This document shows, piece by piece, positions 26,585 to 34,669 of a DNA stretch of 64,000 nucleotides. The position numbers and the translations under genes were made by a program. Position 1 is the first letter of the stretch. Every line of letters starts with the position of its first letter. The notes beneath the pieces were generated by a model. That model ran no database searches, was not told the DNA's origin, and was given only the letters and a program-made list of their open reading frames with translations. This DNA comes from Bradyrhizobium sp. 141 (GTDB lineage: Bacteria; Pseudomonadota; Alphaproteobacteria; Rhizobiales; Xanthobacteraceae): assembly GCF_023074055.1 (NCBI RefSeq), contig NZ_JADPKR010000027.1, forward strand, positions 1 to 64,000. Reading direction: 5' to 3'.

Positions 26585-27649
26585 GTGACGTTTCAAACTC
26601 GCATTCGTGCTCCGCGCCTGACCTCGACCGCCTTGATCGCCGGCGGTGCCGGCTTTATCGGCTCGCACCTATGTGATGCGCTGCTGCAGCGCGGCCACAG
26701 GGTGATTTGTCTCGACAACCTCTTCACCGGCACGATCGCAAACATCCGGCCCCTGCTCAACCACCCGAAGTTTCGCTTCGTCGAGCACGACGTTCGTGAG
26801 CCGCTGGACATCGACGAGCCGGTCGATCGGATCTACAGCCTGGCCTGCCCGGCCTCGCCGCGTCATTATCAGAAGGATCCGATCGGCACGATGAATACGT
26901 GCGTGATCGGCACCATGAACATGCTCGAGCTTGCGCGCCGCAAATCGGCTCGCGTGCTTCAGGCATCCACCAGCGAGGTGTATGGCGACCCCGAGATTCA
27001 CCCTCAGCCGGAATCCTACTTCGGCAACGTCAATCCGATCGGTCCGCGCGCCTGTTACGACGAAGGCAAGCGCGCCGCAGAGACGTTGATGTTCGACTAC
27101 CACCGGCAGCACGGAATCGAGATCAAGGTCGCGCGCATTTTCAATACTTACGGGCCCCGCATGCTGGAGAACGACGGACGGGTCGTCTCGAACTTCATCG
27201 TGCAGGCCCTGCGGGGCGAACCGATCACGATCTACGGCCGCGGGACTCAGACCAGAAGCTTCTGCTTCGTCGACGATCTCGTGCGCGGATTGCAGCTTCT
27301 GATGGAGAGCCCGGCCGAGGTCACCGGGCCATGCAATCTGGGAAACCCGCATGAGGTCACGATCGAAGCCATCGCCCGCGAAGTTCTGTCGTACACCCGT
27401 TCGGCGTCCCCGCTTCGGTTCGAGGCGATGCCCAAGGACGATCCCAAACGTCGCAAGCCCGTCATCGACATCGCCGAACGGTCGTTGGGATGGCGTCCGC
27501 GCGTGCCGCTGAAAGACGGGCTGCAGGCGACCATCGCCTATTTCGCGCTTCGCATTGCGACCGATGCCCCGGCGTTGACGCCGGCAATCTCCGCGGGCAG
27601 GACGGGCCGTACGGCCCGCGGACGACTGACCCTTGCGGAGCGCACGTGA
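26585..27649 (+). CDS. UDP-glucuronate decarboxylase-type SDR (UDP-xylose synthase)
   Basis: Makes UDP-xylose from UDP-glucuronate through a 4-keto intermediate. The 354-residue protein has [17 protein letters not shown] at the N-terminus, [19 protein letters not shown] (a strong UXS-family signature), [10 protein letters not shown], the catalytic Tyr-x3-Lys in [13 protein letters not shown], and [11 protein letters not shown]. Start is GTG at 26585 with GGGAG eight bases upstream. The C-terminal 25 residues are Arg/Thr/Ala-rich and beyond the normal family end. Last gene of the cluster. Because UXS supplies a pentose donor, it fits a xylose- or arabinose-containing product. Confidence 0.85.
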   Translation: MTFQTRIRAPRLTSTALIAGGAGFIGSHLCDALLQRGHRVICLDNLFTGTIANIRPLLNHPKFRFVEHDVREPLDIDEPVDRIYSLACPASPRHYQKDPIGTMNTCVIGTMNMLELARRKSARVLQASTSEVYGDPEIHPQPESYFGNVNPIGPRACYDEGKRAAETLMFDYHRQHGIEIKVARIFNTYGPRMLENDGRVVSNFIVQALRGEPITIYGRGTQTRSFCFVDDLVRGLQLLMESPAEVTGPCNLGNPHEVTIEAIAREVLSYTRSASPLRFEAMPKDDPKRRKPVIDIAERSLGWRPRVPLKDGLQATIAYFALRIATDAPALTPAISAGRTGRTARGRLTLAERT

Positions 27650-27849
27650 TGACGTTCTAAAACGCTAAAACAACCCCATGCACAGTAGCCGGGCCAAGCA
27701 AAATCAAAGACTTGACTGCGCGTCGCCGGACGTTGCGGATTTTGCGAACTCCTGATTGCGACGTCGGGCAAATCAGGTGCATGATGTCATCCTCGCTCGC
27801 TGCCGTTTGGAAGACGGCCGATGCTTCATCCTCGGCCGTCCTGGCCCCA

Positions 27850-28320
27850 TCAAACGTGGTCGAGGTCGTGGATGACGGGACGGAGGGGGCCGTCCTTGTC
27901 CAATTCGAGCGTTGCCAGTGTGATCGGCAGCTTGAATCGCCGCCGCCCGGCGCTTCCCGGATTGAGGTAAAGCACGCCCTCCTTGGTGCTGATCTGCACA
28001 CGATGGGAATGGCCCGACACCACGATGTCGATACCGAGATCAGCCGGTATAACGGTCAGATCGTTGAGGTCATGCAAAATGTAGAAGCAGTGACCGCCCA
28101 GGCGCAACGTTTGCGTGTCAGGATAGGATTTTGTCCACGCGCCTCGGTCGACGTTCCCCCTGATCGCGGTGACCGGCGCTATTCGGCGAAGCGCCTCCAC
28201 GACTTCGGGAGCGCCGATGTCGCCGGCATGGATGATATGGGACACGCCGGCGAAGCAGCGTTCCACCTCCGGCCTCAGAAGCCCGTGCGTGTCAGAGATC
28301 ACTCCGATCGTGAATGACAT
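27850..28320 (-). CDS. YfcE/MJ0936-type metallophosphoesterase
   Basis: A 156-residue calcineurin-like phosphoesterase. The metal-ligand motifs occur in order: GVISDTHG (residues 6-13), HAGDIGAPEV (about 31-40), IRGNVD (about 53-58), HDLND region, and VSGHSHR (about 100-106). Length matches the small YfcE group, which cleaves phosphodiesters in vitro with unknown natural substrates. It converges with the glycan cluster, separated by 200 bases, and is not part of it. All metal ligands look intact. Confidence 0.8.
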   Translation of the reverse strand: MSFTIGVISDTHGLLRPEVERCFAGVSHIIHAGDIGAPEVVEALRRIAPVTAIRGNVDRGAWTKSYPDTQTLRLGGHCFYILHDLNDLTVIPADLGIDIVVSGHSHRVQISTKEGVLYLNPGSAGRRRFKLPITLATLELDKDGPLRPVIHDLDHV

Positions 28321-28361
28321 GCCAGATCAAGCCTTGTCGAGGCGCCTTGCCGGATCAAACC

Positions 28362-28647
28362 TCACTGCAGGACGTCCAGACGCACACGGCCGATCTCCTC
28401 ACCATCCTGATTCGTCACAGGATCGAGAAGTGACGCCCCGAAGGTCGGGACGCTCTTTCAAAAGACGCCGTGCAATCTCTTCAGCAACATCCAGCGCCTG
28501 CATGTCGTCCGCCAGCTCAGCGCCCCCTTCGTCGGTCACTGTCTCGGAATCCACCAAATCGAAATGATAGGGCGGCACGTTCGACTCGTCGAGTTTCCCG
28601 TCGGGAACGCCCGCTGTCATGGCTTCGTTCCGCACGACACGGGGCAC
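28362..28647 (-). pseudogene. DUF6894-like small rhizobial protein, frameshifted near its end
   Basis: The frame from 28647 gives PPYHFDLVDSETVTDEGGAE, DDMQALDVAEEIARRL and ERPDLRG, like the small family that begins MPRY-FDLIDGE. It then slips: RHFSIL and TNQDGEEIGRVRLDVLQ, the usual ending of such proteins, lie in two other frames, closing with TGA at 28362-28364. Two small indels explain this. The truncated protein might still be made. The N-terminal extension before PPYHF is unusual. Function unknown. Confidence 0.5.
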
Positions 28648-28729
28648 CGATGGCCAGACCGCCGCAGAACAGGAACCGCCCGGTCAGCACAATATTGCTG
28701 AACAGGACATCGGCGTCAGGAGTCAACAC

Positions 28730-28852
28730 ATGCCGGAAGAATTGCGCGTGCTTGCCCAACCCGGCGCGATGATCGCCACGCTCGCCGTGCTGCTGCTGAT
28801 GGCCGCCGGCGATGCAGCCATCTTCGGGGCCGTCAAAGGCTGGCCGTTCTAG
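28730..28852 (+). CDS. 40-residue single-span membrane protein before the oxidase genes
   Basis: It starts MPEELRVLAQPGAMIATLAV at 28730 with AGGAG seven bases upstream. Residues 13-34 form one hydrophobic helix; the end is AAIFGAVKGWPF. It lies 68 bases before the caa3 oxidase subunit II gene in the same direction. Small single-span subunits often accompany haem-copper oxidases, but no family is recognised and the assignment is positional. Confidence 0.45.
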   Translation: MPEELRVLAQPGAMIATLAVLLLMAAGDAAIFGAVKGWPF

Positions 28853-28864
28853 GGGTCCCGATTA

Positions 28865-28889
28865 GGAACCTTTGTAGGATTGGTCGGTT
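28865..28889 (+). promoter_or_regulatory. Near-consensus EcfG-type promoter before the oxidase operon
   Basis: GGAAC at 28865-28869, 16-base spacer, GGTT at 28886-28889 (consensus CGTT, one mismatch). It lies 31 bases before the oxidase subunit II ATG. Confidence 0.4.
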
Positions 28890-28919
28890 CCGCCCTGAAG
28901 CGGAGTACGGCGAGCGTCG

Positions 28920-29930
28920 ATGCCAGCCTGGGTGCAAAAGGTTCTGGTGCTATGCACGACCTGGCTGCTGGCCGCATGCGCGGGCCGGCAGTCCGCACTC
29001 GACCCGCAGGGGCTGCAATCCGGCCAGATCAGATCCACGTTTTTCATTTTCCTCGCCGTCTCGGCGATGGTCTGGATCGCGGTTGTCCTCGTCCTCGCCG
29101 TTGGAATGCTGCGCCGGAAGCGTGCCACCCATACACCGCTCGACCTCCACGAGGGCTTCGAGCAACGTGCAGGCCGCCTCGTCCTGGGGCTCGGCGTGGC
29201 AACAACCGTGATCGTGCTCGGGCTCTCCTTTGTCAGCTATGCCGGCCAGCGCAACGTCTTCGCCAAGGACGAGCACGCCCTCACACTCAAGATCATCGGC
29301 CACCAATGGTGGTGGGAGGTTCACTATGAAGCCGACAGTCCGCACCAGAGCTTCGTGACTGCGAACGAGATCCGGATCCCCACCGGTCAACCGATCAAAG
29401 TCGAGCTGGAATCGGCCGATGTGATCCACAGCTTCTGGGTGCCCAGCCTGACCGGCAAGATGGACCTCATCACCGGCCAAAAAAACGAGCTGCAGTTCAC
29501 GGCGAAGAATGCCGGGGTCTATCGCGGACAATGCGCCGAGTTCTGCGGCCTCCAGCATGCCCACATGGCTTTTGATGTCATCGCCTTGCCGCCGGACGAA
29601 TTCGGCCGCTGGCGCGATCACCAGAACCAGAGCGCGCAAAGCCCTGCAGATCAGCTCGGCAGGCAGGGCGAGGCGTTGTTCCGCGCGCGGGGCTGCGCGC
29701 TGTGCCACAACATTAGCGGCACGCTGGCCGGCGGGCAGCTTGGTCCCGATCTCACGCATGTCGGCAGCCGCACGACCATCGCGGCGGGAACGCTGCCGAA
29801 CAATCCAGCGACGCTCGGTGCGTGGATCTCCGACCCTCAGCATATCAAGCCGGGCAATCTCATGCCGAAGATGCCGCTGCAATCGAACGAGCTCATTGCG
29901 ATCCTTCACTATCTGGAGCAGCTCAAGTGA
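28920..29930 (+). CDS. ctaC: Cytochrome c oxidase subunit II with fused cytochrome c domain (caa3 type)
   Basis: Receives electrons and passes them through CuA to subunit I. The 336-residue precursor has a lipoprotein signal (TTWLLAACAG, lipobox Cys at 20), two membrane helices (about 40-62 and 84-104), the WWWEVHYE segment, and the CuA ligands in HSFWVPSL and C205-AEFC-GLQHAHM (C205, C209, His213, Met216). A cytochrome c domain follows with CALCH (C259, C262, H263) and a Met ligand in NLMPKMPL. The fused cytochrome defines caa3-type oxidases, which can take electrons directly from other c cytochromes, such as those encoded 8 kb downstream. Two bases separate it from subunit I. Confidence 0.9.
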   Translation: MPAWVQKVLVLCTTWLLAACAGRQSALDPQGLQSGQIRSTFFIFLAVSAMVWIAVVLVLAVGMLRRKRATHTPLDLHEGFEQRAGRLVLGLGVATTVIVLGLSFVSYAGQRNVFAKDEHALTLKIIGHQWWWEVHYEADSPHQSFVTANEIRIPTGQPIKVELESADVIHSFWVPSLTGKMDLITGQKNELQFTAKNAGVYRGQCAEFCGLQHAHMAFDVIALPPDEFGRWRDHQNQSAQSPADQLGRQGEALFRARGCALCHNISGTLAGGQLGPDLTHVGSRTTIAAGTLPNNPATLGAWISDPQHIKPGNLMPKMPLQSNELIAILHYLEQLK

Positions 29931-29932
29931 GC

Positions 29933-31840
29933 ATGGCCGCTGAAAAAAACCAGCTGCGCGACGACGTCCTGAACGGCTTCCAGCTCTCCCAGCAGCTCGA
30001 GCGGATCTGGCGCACACCATCGGGGCTGCTCGGCGCGCTCATGTCGGTGGATCACAAGGTCGTGGGGCGCCGCTACATCGTGACCGCGTTCGTCTTCCTG
30101 CTTCTCGGCGGCATTCTTGCGGTCCTGATGCGCATTCAACTCGCCGGCCCCGAGAACACTTTCCTGTCGGCGGACAAATACAACCAGATCTTCACGATGC
30201 ACGGCTCGACCATGATGTTCCTGTTCGCCGTGCCGGTCATGGAGGCGTTCGCCGTCTACCTCGTGCCGCTGATGGTCGGCACGCGCAACATCGCCTTCCC
30301 ACGCCTGAATGCCTTCAGCTACTGGATGTTCCTGTTCGGAGGCTGCTTCCTCTGGATCTCCTTCGCGCTCAATGTCGGTCCGGACGTGGGTTGGTTTGCC
30401 TACGTTCCGCTGTCCTCGTTGCAGTACACGCCGACGAAGCGTCCAGACGTCTGGGCGCAGATGATCACCTTCACCGAGGTCGCCGCGCTCGCCGTTGCCG
30501 TGGAGATCATCGTGACCGTGTTCAAGCAGCGCGCACCCGGCATGACGCTCGACCGCATCCCCCTCTTCGTCTGGGCGATGCTGGTCACGGCCTTCCTGGT
30601 GATGTTCGCAATGCCCTCGATCATGGTGGCATCGACGTCGCTGATCCTCGACCGCCTCGTCAATACGCGCTTCTACGACTCTTCCTCGGGGGGCCATCCC
30701 CTGCTCTGGCAGCATCTGTTCTGGTTCTTCGGCCATCCCGAGGTTTACATCATCTTAATTCCGGGCACCGGCATGGTCTCGGCAATCCTCGCGACGTTCG
30801 CCCGCCGGCCGGTGGTCGGCTATCCCGTCGTCATTCTCTCGCTGATCGCGACCGGCTTCCTGTCGTTCGGTCTGTGGGTCCACCACATGTTCGTGACGGG
30901 CCTGCCTCAACTTGGCGCCGGCCTGTTCACGGCGTCCAGCATGCTGATCGCAGTGCCGAGCGGCCTGCAGATCTTCTGCTGGCTGGCGACGCTCTGGGAC
31001 GGACGGCCGGTCTACCGGACGCCGCTGCTGTTCGTGCTCGGCTTCATCGTGATCTTTGTGCTCGGCGGGCTGTCCGGCGTGATGGTCGCCTCGGTGCCGA
31101 TCGACACCCAGGTGCACGACACCTATTTCGTTGTCGCCCACTTCCATTACGTGCTGATCGGCGGCGCCGTCTTCCCGCTGATCGGCGCGGTCTATTACTG
31201 GTTTCCCAAGATCACCGGGCGCATGCTGAGCGAAAGGCTCGGGCGCTGGAATTTCTGGCTGGCCTTCATCGGCTTCAACATCGCGTTTTTTCCGATGCAT
31301 ATTCTCGGACTGATCGGAATGCCGCGCCGGGTCTACACCTACACCGCCGACATGGACTGGGCGCATCTGAACCTGCTGTCCAGCGGCGGCGCGCTCATCT
31401 TCGCGCTCAGCTTCGCGCTGCTGCTCATCAACGTCGTTTACAGCGCGCGAAAGGGCACGCTCGCCGGCGACAATCCCTGGAACGCCTCGACGCTGGAATG
31501 GGCGACCGCCTCGCCGCCGCCGCCGCAGAACTTCGACCGCATTCCCGTCGTCAAGCACCGCGACCCGTTGTGGGCCGATGGCGAAAGCCTGCCCGTGGTC
31601 GCGGGCCTCAGTGCAGAGCGGCGGGAGGTGCTGCTGACGTCGCTTGCGGAAGCCGAGCCGCAGGTCCGCGAGGCTTCGCCCGAGCCGAGCATCTGGCCGC
31701 TGCTCGCGGCGATCGCGATGACGATCTTCTTCATCGGATCGATCTTCACGCCCTGGGCCGTGCTGTGGGGCACGCCGCCGATGGCCATCGCCCTGATCGG
31801 CTGGTTCTGGCCGACCGGCAGCAAGGAGGACGAGGCGTGA
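29933..31840 (+). CDS. ctaD: Cytochrome c oxidase subunit I (caa3 type)
   Basis: The haem-copper catalytic subunit, about 635 residues. Haem and CuB ligands are visible: FTMHGSTMMF (low-spin haem His), FFGHPEVYI (CuB His, with the cross-linking Tyr two residues on), WVHHMFVTG (CuB His pair) and VVAHFHYVL (haem His pair). Twelve membrane helices can be traced, plus an extra C-terminal pair after a hydrophilic loop (about 530-590), ending PMAIALIGWFWP; this extension resembles the subunit III-like tail of some caa3 enzymes. The start at 29933 was chosen as the first ATG after the subunit II stop. GTGA overlap with the next gene. Confidence 0.9.
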   Translation: MAAEKNQLRDDVLNGFQLSQQLERIWRTPSGLLGALMSVDHKVVGRRYIVTAFVFLLLGGILAVLMRIQLAGPENTFLSADKYNQIFTMHGSTMMFLFAVPVMEAFAVYLVPLMVGTRNIAFPRLNAFSYWMFLFGGCFLWISFALNVGPDVGWFAYVPLSSLQYTPTKRPDVWAQMITFTEVAALAVAVEIIVTVFKQRAPGMTLDRIPLFVWAMLVTAFLVMFAMPSIMVASTSLILDRLVNTRFYDSSSGGHPLLWQHLFWFFGHPEVYIILIPGTGMVSAILATFARRPVVGYPVVILSLIATGFLSFGLWVHHMFVTGLPQLGAGLFTASSMLIAVPSGLQIFCWLATLWDGRPVYRTPLLFVLGFIVIFVLGGLSGVMVASVPIDTQVHDTYFVVAHFHYVLIGGAVFPLIGAVYYWFPKITGRMLSERLGRWNFWLAFIGFNIAFFPMHILGLIGMPRRVYTYTADMDWAHLNLLSSGGALIFALSFALLLINVVYSARKGTLAGDNPWNASTLEWATASPPPPQNFDRIPVVKHRDPLWADGESLPVVAGLSAERREVLLTSLAEAEPQVREASPEPSIWPLLAAIAMTIFFIGSIFTPWAVLWGTPPMAIALIGWFWPTGSKEDEA

Positions 31841-32436
31841 GGCAGACCATCGTACGCGACGTCTCTGACCTGCCGACCTTCGGCTTCGGCCCGCGCAGCG
31901 GACCCTGGTGGGGCGCCATGGGCTTCATGGCCCTGGAGGGCATGGGCTTCGCGATCGCCGTCGGCGCCTACCTCTACCTCTATGCCATCAATTCGAGCTG
32001 GCCGATCGGTGCGTCACCGCCCGATCTATGGCCCGGCACGCTCGAGGTCGTGCTTTATCTGCTCAGCATCATTCCCAACGAGTACACCAGCCGCGCGGCC
32101 CATCGGTTTGATCTGCGCAAGGTCCGTGTCGGCCTGATCGTGATGTCGCTGATCGGCATCGTGCTTCTGGTGCTCCGCGGCTTCGAGTTCGCGCATCTCA
32201 ACACCCGCTGGGACAATTCGGCCTACGGGTCGATCGTCTGGCTCATCCTTGGATTGCACACCACGCATCTCGCAACGGACCTGGGCGACACCGTCGTGCT
32301 GGCAGTGCTGATGTTCACGCGGCACGCCAAGCCGCGTCGCTTCAGCGACGTGACCGACAACGTGTTCTACTGGAATTTCGTCGTGCTTGCCTGGTTGCCG
32401 CTCTATGTCCTGCTCGATTGGGTGCCGCGCCTATGA
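31837..32436 (+). CDS. ctaE: Cytochrome c oxidase subunit III
   Basis: A 199-residue membrane protein with about five helices. It reads GPWWGAMGFMALEGMGFAIA, then ALYLLSI-type helices, NTRWDNSAYGSIVWLILGLH and HLATDLGDT, the subunit III core with its conserved Glu and His/Thr residues. It lacks the first two helices of seven-helix forms, as is usual in caa3 oxidases where subunit I carries extra helices. Start GTG at 31837 overlaps the subunit I stop, with AAGGAGGA upstream. Ends overlapping the next gene by four bases (ATGA). Confidence 0.8.
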   Translation: MRQTIVRDVSDLPTFGFGPRSGPWWGAMGFMALEGMGFAIAVGAYLYLYAINSSWPIGASPPDLWPGTLEVVLYLLSIIPNEYTSRAAHRFDLRKVRVGLIVMSLIGIVLLVLRGFEFAHLNTRWDNSAYGSIVWLILGLHTTHLATDLGDTVVLAVLMFTRHAKPRRFSDVTDNVFYWNFVVLAWLPLYVLLDWVPRL

Positions 32437-32786
32437 CCGACACTGACGGACGCAGCAGACTGCTGTATTGGGCCGGCGTCGCCCTTGGGCCGCTGGCATG
32501 GGGAGTCAATCTGCAAGGCATCTACGCGCTCGCGCATTTCTCTTGCGAGACCACCAGAACCTCCGGCGCGATCATGAGCGCTGCTCTGGCTATTATCGCC
32601 CTTTTGGGCACGGCCATTTCGGCCCGCGCGGTTCGGCGCAGAGCCGGGGCTGAATGGGCCGATGCACAAGGCGGCGGGCCGAGCACCTTCATGGCCTGGC
32701 TCGGCGTCGGCAGTGGCGTGCTGTTCGCGCTGGTCATTGCCAACCAGCTCGCCGCCTCCCTGATGATCAGCCCATGCCTGCGCTGA
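32433..32786 (+). CDS. Small membrane protein of the caa3 operon (117 aa), unknown function
   Basis: Three predicted membrane helices (LLYWAGVALGPLAWGVNLQG; IMSAALAIIALLGTAISAR; FMAWLGVGSGVLFALVIANQ). The conserved Cys in AHFSCETTRTSG and another in ISPCLR are spaced as in a membrane protein with a periplasmic loop. It sits between subunit III and CtaG with overlaps on both sides, so it is very probably an accessory or assembly component. I recognise no named family. Confidence 0.65.
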   Translation: MTDTDGRSRLLYWAGVALGPLAWGVNLQGIYALAHFSCETTRTSGAIMSAALAIIALLGTAISARAVRRRAGAEWADAQGGGPSTFMAWLGVGSGVLFALVIANQLAASLMISPCLR

Positions 32787-33697
32787 GGATTACGATATTG
32801 TTGTTGGCGCTGCTTGCGCAGCCGGCCCTTGCCCACGGCCTTTCGGATGTCGATACCGGATCGCTCTGGAGCTACGATCCCTGGCTGCTCGCTCCGCTCT
32901 ACGCGGTCGGCATCGCCTTCTATATCGGGACGCAGCGTCTGTGGCGACAAGCGGGCGGAGGCCGGGGCGTCAGCTTCCGCCAGGTCGGCGCATTCTGGAC
33001 CGGCTGGCTGATCACGGCGCTTGCCACGACTTCGCCGCTGCACTGGCTCGGCGAACGCCTCTTTACCGCCCACATGGTCGAGCACGAATTGCTCATGGTC
33101 GTCGCCGCTCCGCTGATGGCCTATGCACGGATCAACGGCCCTCTGCTGTGGAGCCTGCCGTCATCACTTCGACCGGCAGCCGGCCGGTTTCTCAATCTGC
33201 CGATATTGGCCGTGCCGTGGCATTTCATCAGCCATCCTGTCAGCGCAACAGCGCTTCATGGCGCAGCGCTGTGGGCCTGGCACGTCCCGCCTCTGTATGC
33301 CTGGGCCTTGGAAAATCCCGGGGTGCATCGTTTCCAGCACATCAGCTTCTTTGCGACGGCGCTGTTGTTCTGGTGGGTGCTGCTCTACGGCCGTGGACAG
33401 GATCGCAGCAGCCGCGTGCGCGACGGCATCGCGATCGGCTGCCTCTTCATCACGATCCTGCATTCCGGCGTGCTCGGCGCCCTGCTGACGGTGTCGCCGC
33501 GGCTCTGGATTCCGGCTCAGGGCGCATTGGCCGGTGAATTCGGCCTGTCGCCGCTTGAAGATCAGCAGCTCGCGGGCATCCTGATGTGGGTGCCGATGGG
33601 CATCCTGTACACGGGCGCGGCGTTGTTCTTTGCTCATCGGTGGCTGACGGCGAACGATGCGCATACGCGCCTGTCGCTCGCGCGGAATGCCGGCTGA
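32774..33697 (+). CDS. ctaG: Cytochrome c oxidase assembly protein CtaG (caa3_CtaG type)
   Basis: An integral membrane protein of 307 residues needed for copper insertion or assembly of caa3 oxidases. It shows a signal-like first helix, then SYDPWLLAPLYAVGIAFY, FTAHMVEHELLMVVAAPL (conserved His/Glu pair in helix 3), WHFISHPVSATALHGAALWAWHVP and HRFQHISFFATALLFWWVL; the His-rich helices are the family hallmark. It starts at 32774, overlapping the previous gene by 13 bases. This is the caa3-specific CtaG and is unrelated to the Cox11-type CtaG. Last gene of the oxidase operon; a small terminator-like hairpin follows its stop. Confidence 0.85.
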   Translation: MPALRITILLLALLAQPALAHGLSDVDTGSLWSYDPWLLAPLYAVGIAFYIGTQRLWRQAGGGRGVSFRQVGAFWTGWLITALATTSPLHWLGERLFTAHMVEHELLMVVAAPLMAYARINGPLLWSLPSSLRPAAGRFLNLPILAVPWHFISHPVSATALHGAALWAWHVPPLYAWALENPGVHRFQHISFFATALLFWWVLLYGRGQDRSSRVRDGIAIGCLFITILHSGVLGALLTVSPRLWIPAQGALAGEFGLSPLEDQQLAGILMWVPMGILYTGAALFFAHRWLTANDAHTRLSLARNAG

Positions 33698-33712
33698 GAG
33701 AGGCTCTCTTTT
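33696..33712 (+). terminator. Small terminator-like hairpin after ctaG
   Basis: GAGAG, 3-base loop, CTCTC, followed by TTTT, directly at the ctaG stop. The stem is short (5 bp), so strength is doubtful. Confidence 0.35.
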
Positions 33713-33716
33713 CATA

Positions 33717-33742
33717 GGAACCGCAGGTTCGAGTCCGACGTT
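33717..33742 (+). promoter_or_regulatory. EcfG-type general stress promoter before the GlcG/HbpS-like gene
   Basis: GGAAC at 33717-33721, 17-base spacer, CGTT at 33739-33742, 32 bases before the ATG at 33775. A stretch inside the spacer (GGTTCGAGTCC) looks like a tRNA T-loop but has no supporting cloverleaf. Confidence 0.55.
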
Positions 33743-33774
33743 CGCCTGCCAAACATCAGATCCCCGGAGGCGAT

Positions 33775-34566
33775 ATGGGTAAACTCTCCGTCATGGCGGC
33801 AGCTGTAGTGGCAGCCGCCGCATCTTCGATGTCGGTAAGCTCCCTCGCACAGGACCAGCCCCATCCGGCACTGTCCTGCCCAGTCGACCATGATCAGCTC
33901 GCCGACACGCTCAAGAAGAACGTGAAGCCGGGTGGCGGGCCGAGCAATGGCGGATTGGACAACAACGAATGGGCTGCCGTCGTCAATCGGCAGGGCATTG
34001 TCTGCGCGGTCGCCTATAGCGGCAGCAAGGTCGACGACCAGTGGCTGGGCAGCCGGGCCATCGCGGCCGAGAAGGCCAACACGGCCAATGCATTCAGCCT
34101 CAAGGACAAGGCGATCGCGACGGCCAACCTCTATGCCGGCGCGCAGCCTGGCGGGTTCCTGTTCGGTGCGGCCCTCGGCAACCCGCCGTCCCCGGAGGTC
34201 CTGTACGCGGGAACACCGGAGCAATTCGGCACGTCCCACGATCCGATGGTGGGCAAGCCGATCGGCGGGACGATCGTGTTTGGCGGCGGCTTGGCCCTCT
34301 ATGACGGCAACGGCATTGCCGGCGCGCTGGGCGTCAGTGGCGACAGCTCCTGCGCGGATCACAACGTGGCCTGGCGCGTGCGTCATCAGCTCGGGCTCGA
34401 CCGCGTGCCGGCCGGCGTCAGCCCCAACATGAAAGACGCGATCATCTATGACATCGGGCCCGACGGCAAAAGCCCCTCGGGATTCGGGCATCCCAAGTGT
34501 AACGGCAAGGAAGATCAGATCGCAGTCGATCTCGGCGCCGGCGTATCCGGCAATGTGGTGAGATAG
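33775..34566 (+). CDS. Secreted GlcG/HbpS-type (DUF336) protein
   Basis: A 263-residue exported protein. The signal peptide runs to about residue 26 (VVAAAASSMSVSSLAQ). The body has the GlcG/HbpS landmarks QGIVCAVAYSG, ANTANAF, ALGNPPSPEVLYAG and GGTIVFGGGLALYDGNGIAGALGVSGDSSC. Family members bind haem or small acids; several occur beside PQQ alcohol dehydrogenases, as here. Conserved Cys residues (CPVDHD, GIVCAV, SSCADH, HPKCNG) could form disulfides in the periplasm. RBS CGGAGG. It has its own EcfG-type promoter, ahead of the alcohol dehydrogenase genes. Confidence 0.75.
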   Translation: MGKLSVMAAAVVAAAASSMSVSSLAQDQPHPALSCPVDHDQLADTLKKNVKPGGGPSNGGLDNNEWAAVVNRQGIVCAVAYSGSKVDDQWLGSRAIAAEKANTANAFSLKDKAIATANLYAGAQPGGFLFGAALGNPPSPEVLYAGTPEQFGTSHDPMVGKPIGGTIVFGGGLALYDGNGIAGALGVSGDSSCADHNVAWRVRHQLGLDRVPAGVSPNMKDAIIYDIGPDGKSPSGFGHPKCNGKEDQIAVDLGAGVSGNVVR

Positions 34567-34581
34567 CCCGCCTCTGCTCTT

Positions 34582-34605
34582 GGAACCAAGCGGAGGCGCA
34601 ACGTT
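34582..34605 (+). promoter_or_regulatory. Weak EcfG-like promoter candidate before xoxF
   Basis: GGAAC at 34582-34586 and CGTT at 34602-34605, but the spacer is 15 bases, one or two short of optimal. About 65 bases before the xoxF start. Confidence 0.25.
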
Positions 34606-34669
34606 TGTACGTTCGCAAACCGGCCTGCAACGCGGCACGGCCTCATCACTGCCGTGGAGATCTTTACAT

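Noticed and set aside
30391-31836. Long plus-strand frame through ctaD preceding cox subunit III
   Set aside because: It is the out-of-frame reading of ctaD that happens to join the subunit III frame. The subunit III start is the GTG at 31837.
33722-33745. tRNA-like GGTTCGAGTCC near 33730
   Set aside because: No acceptor stem, D-arm or anticodon arm could be found to the left; it falls inside the spacer of an EcfG-type promoter and looks coincidental.
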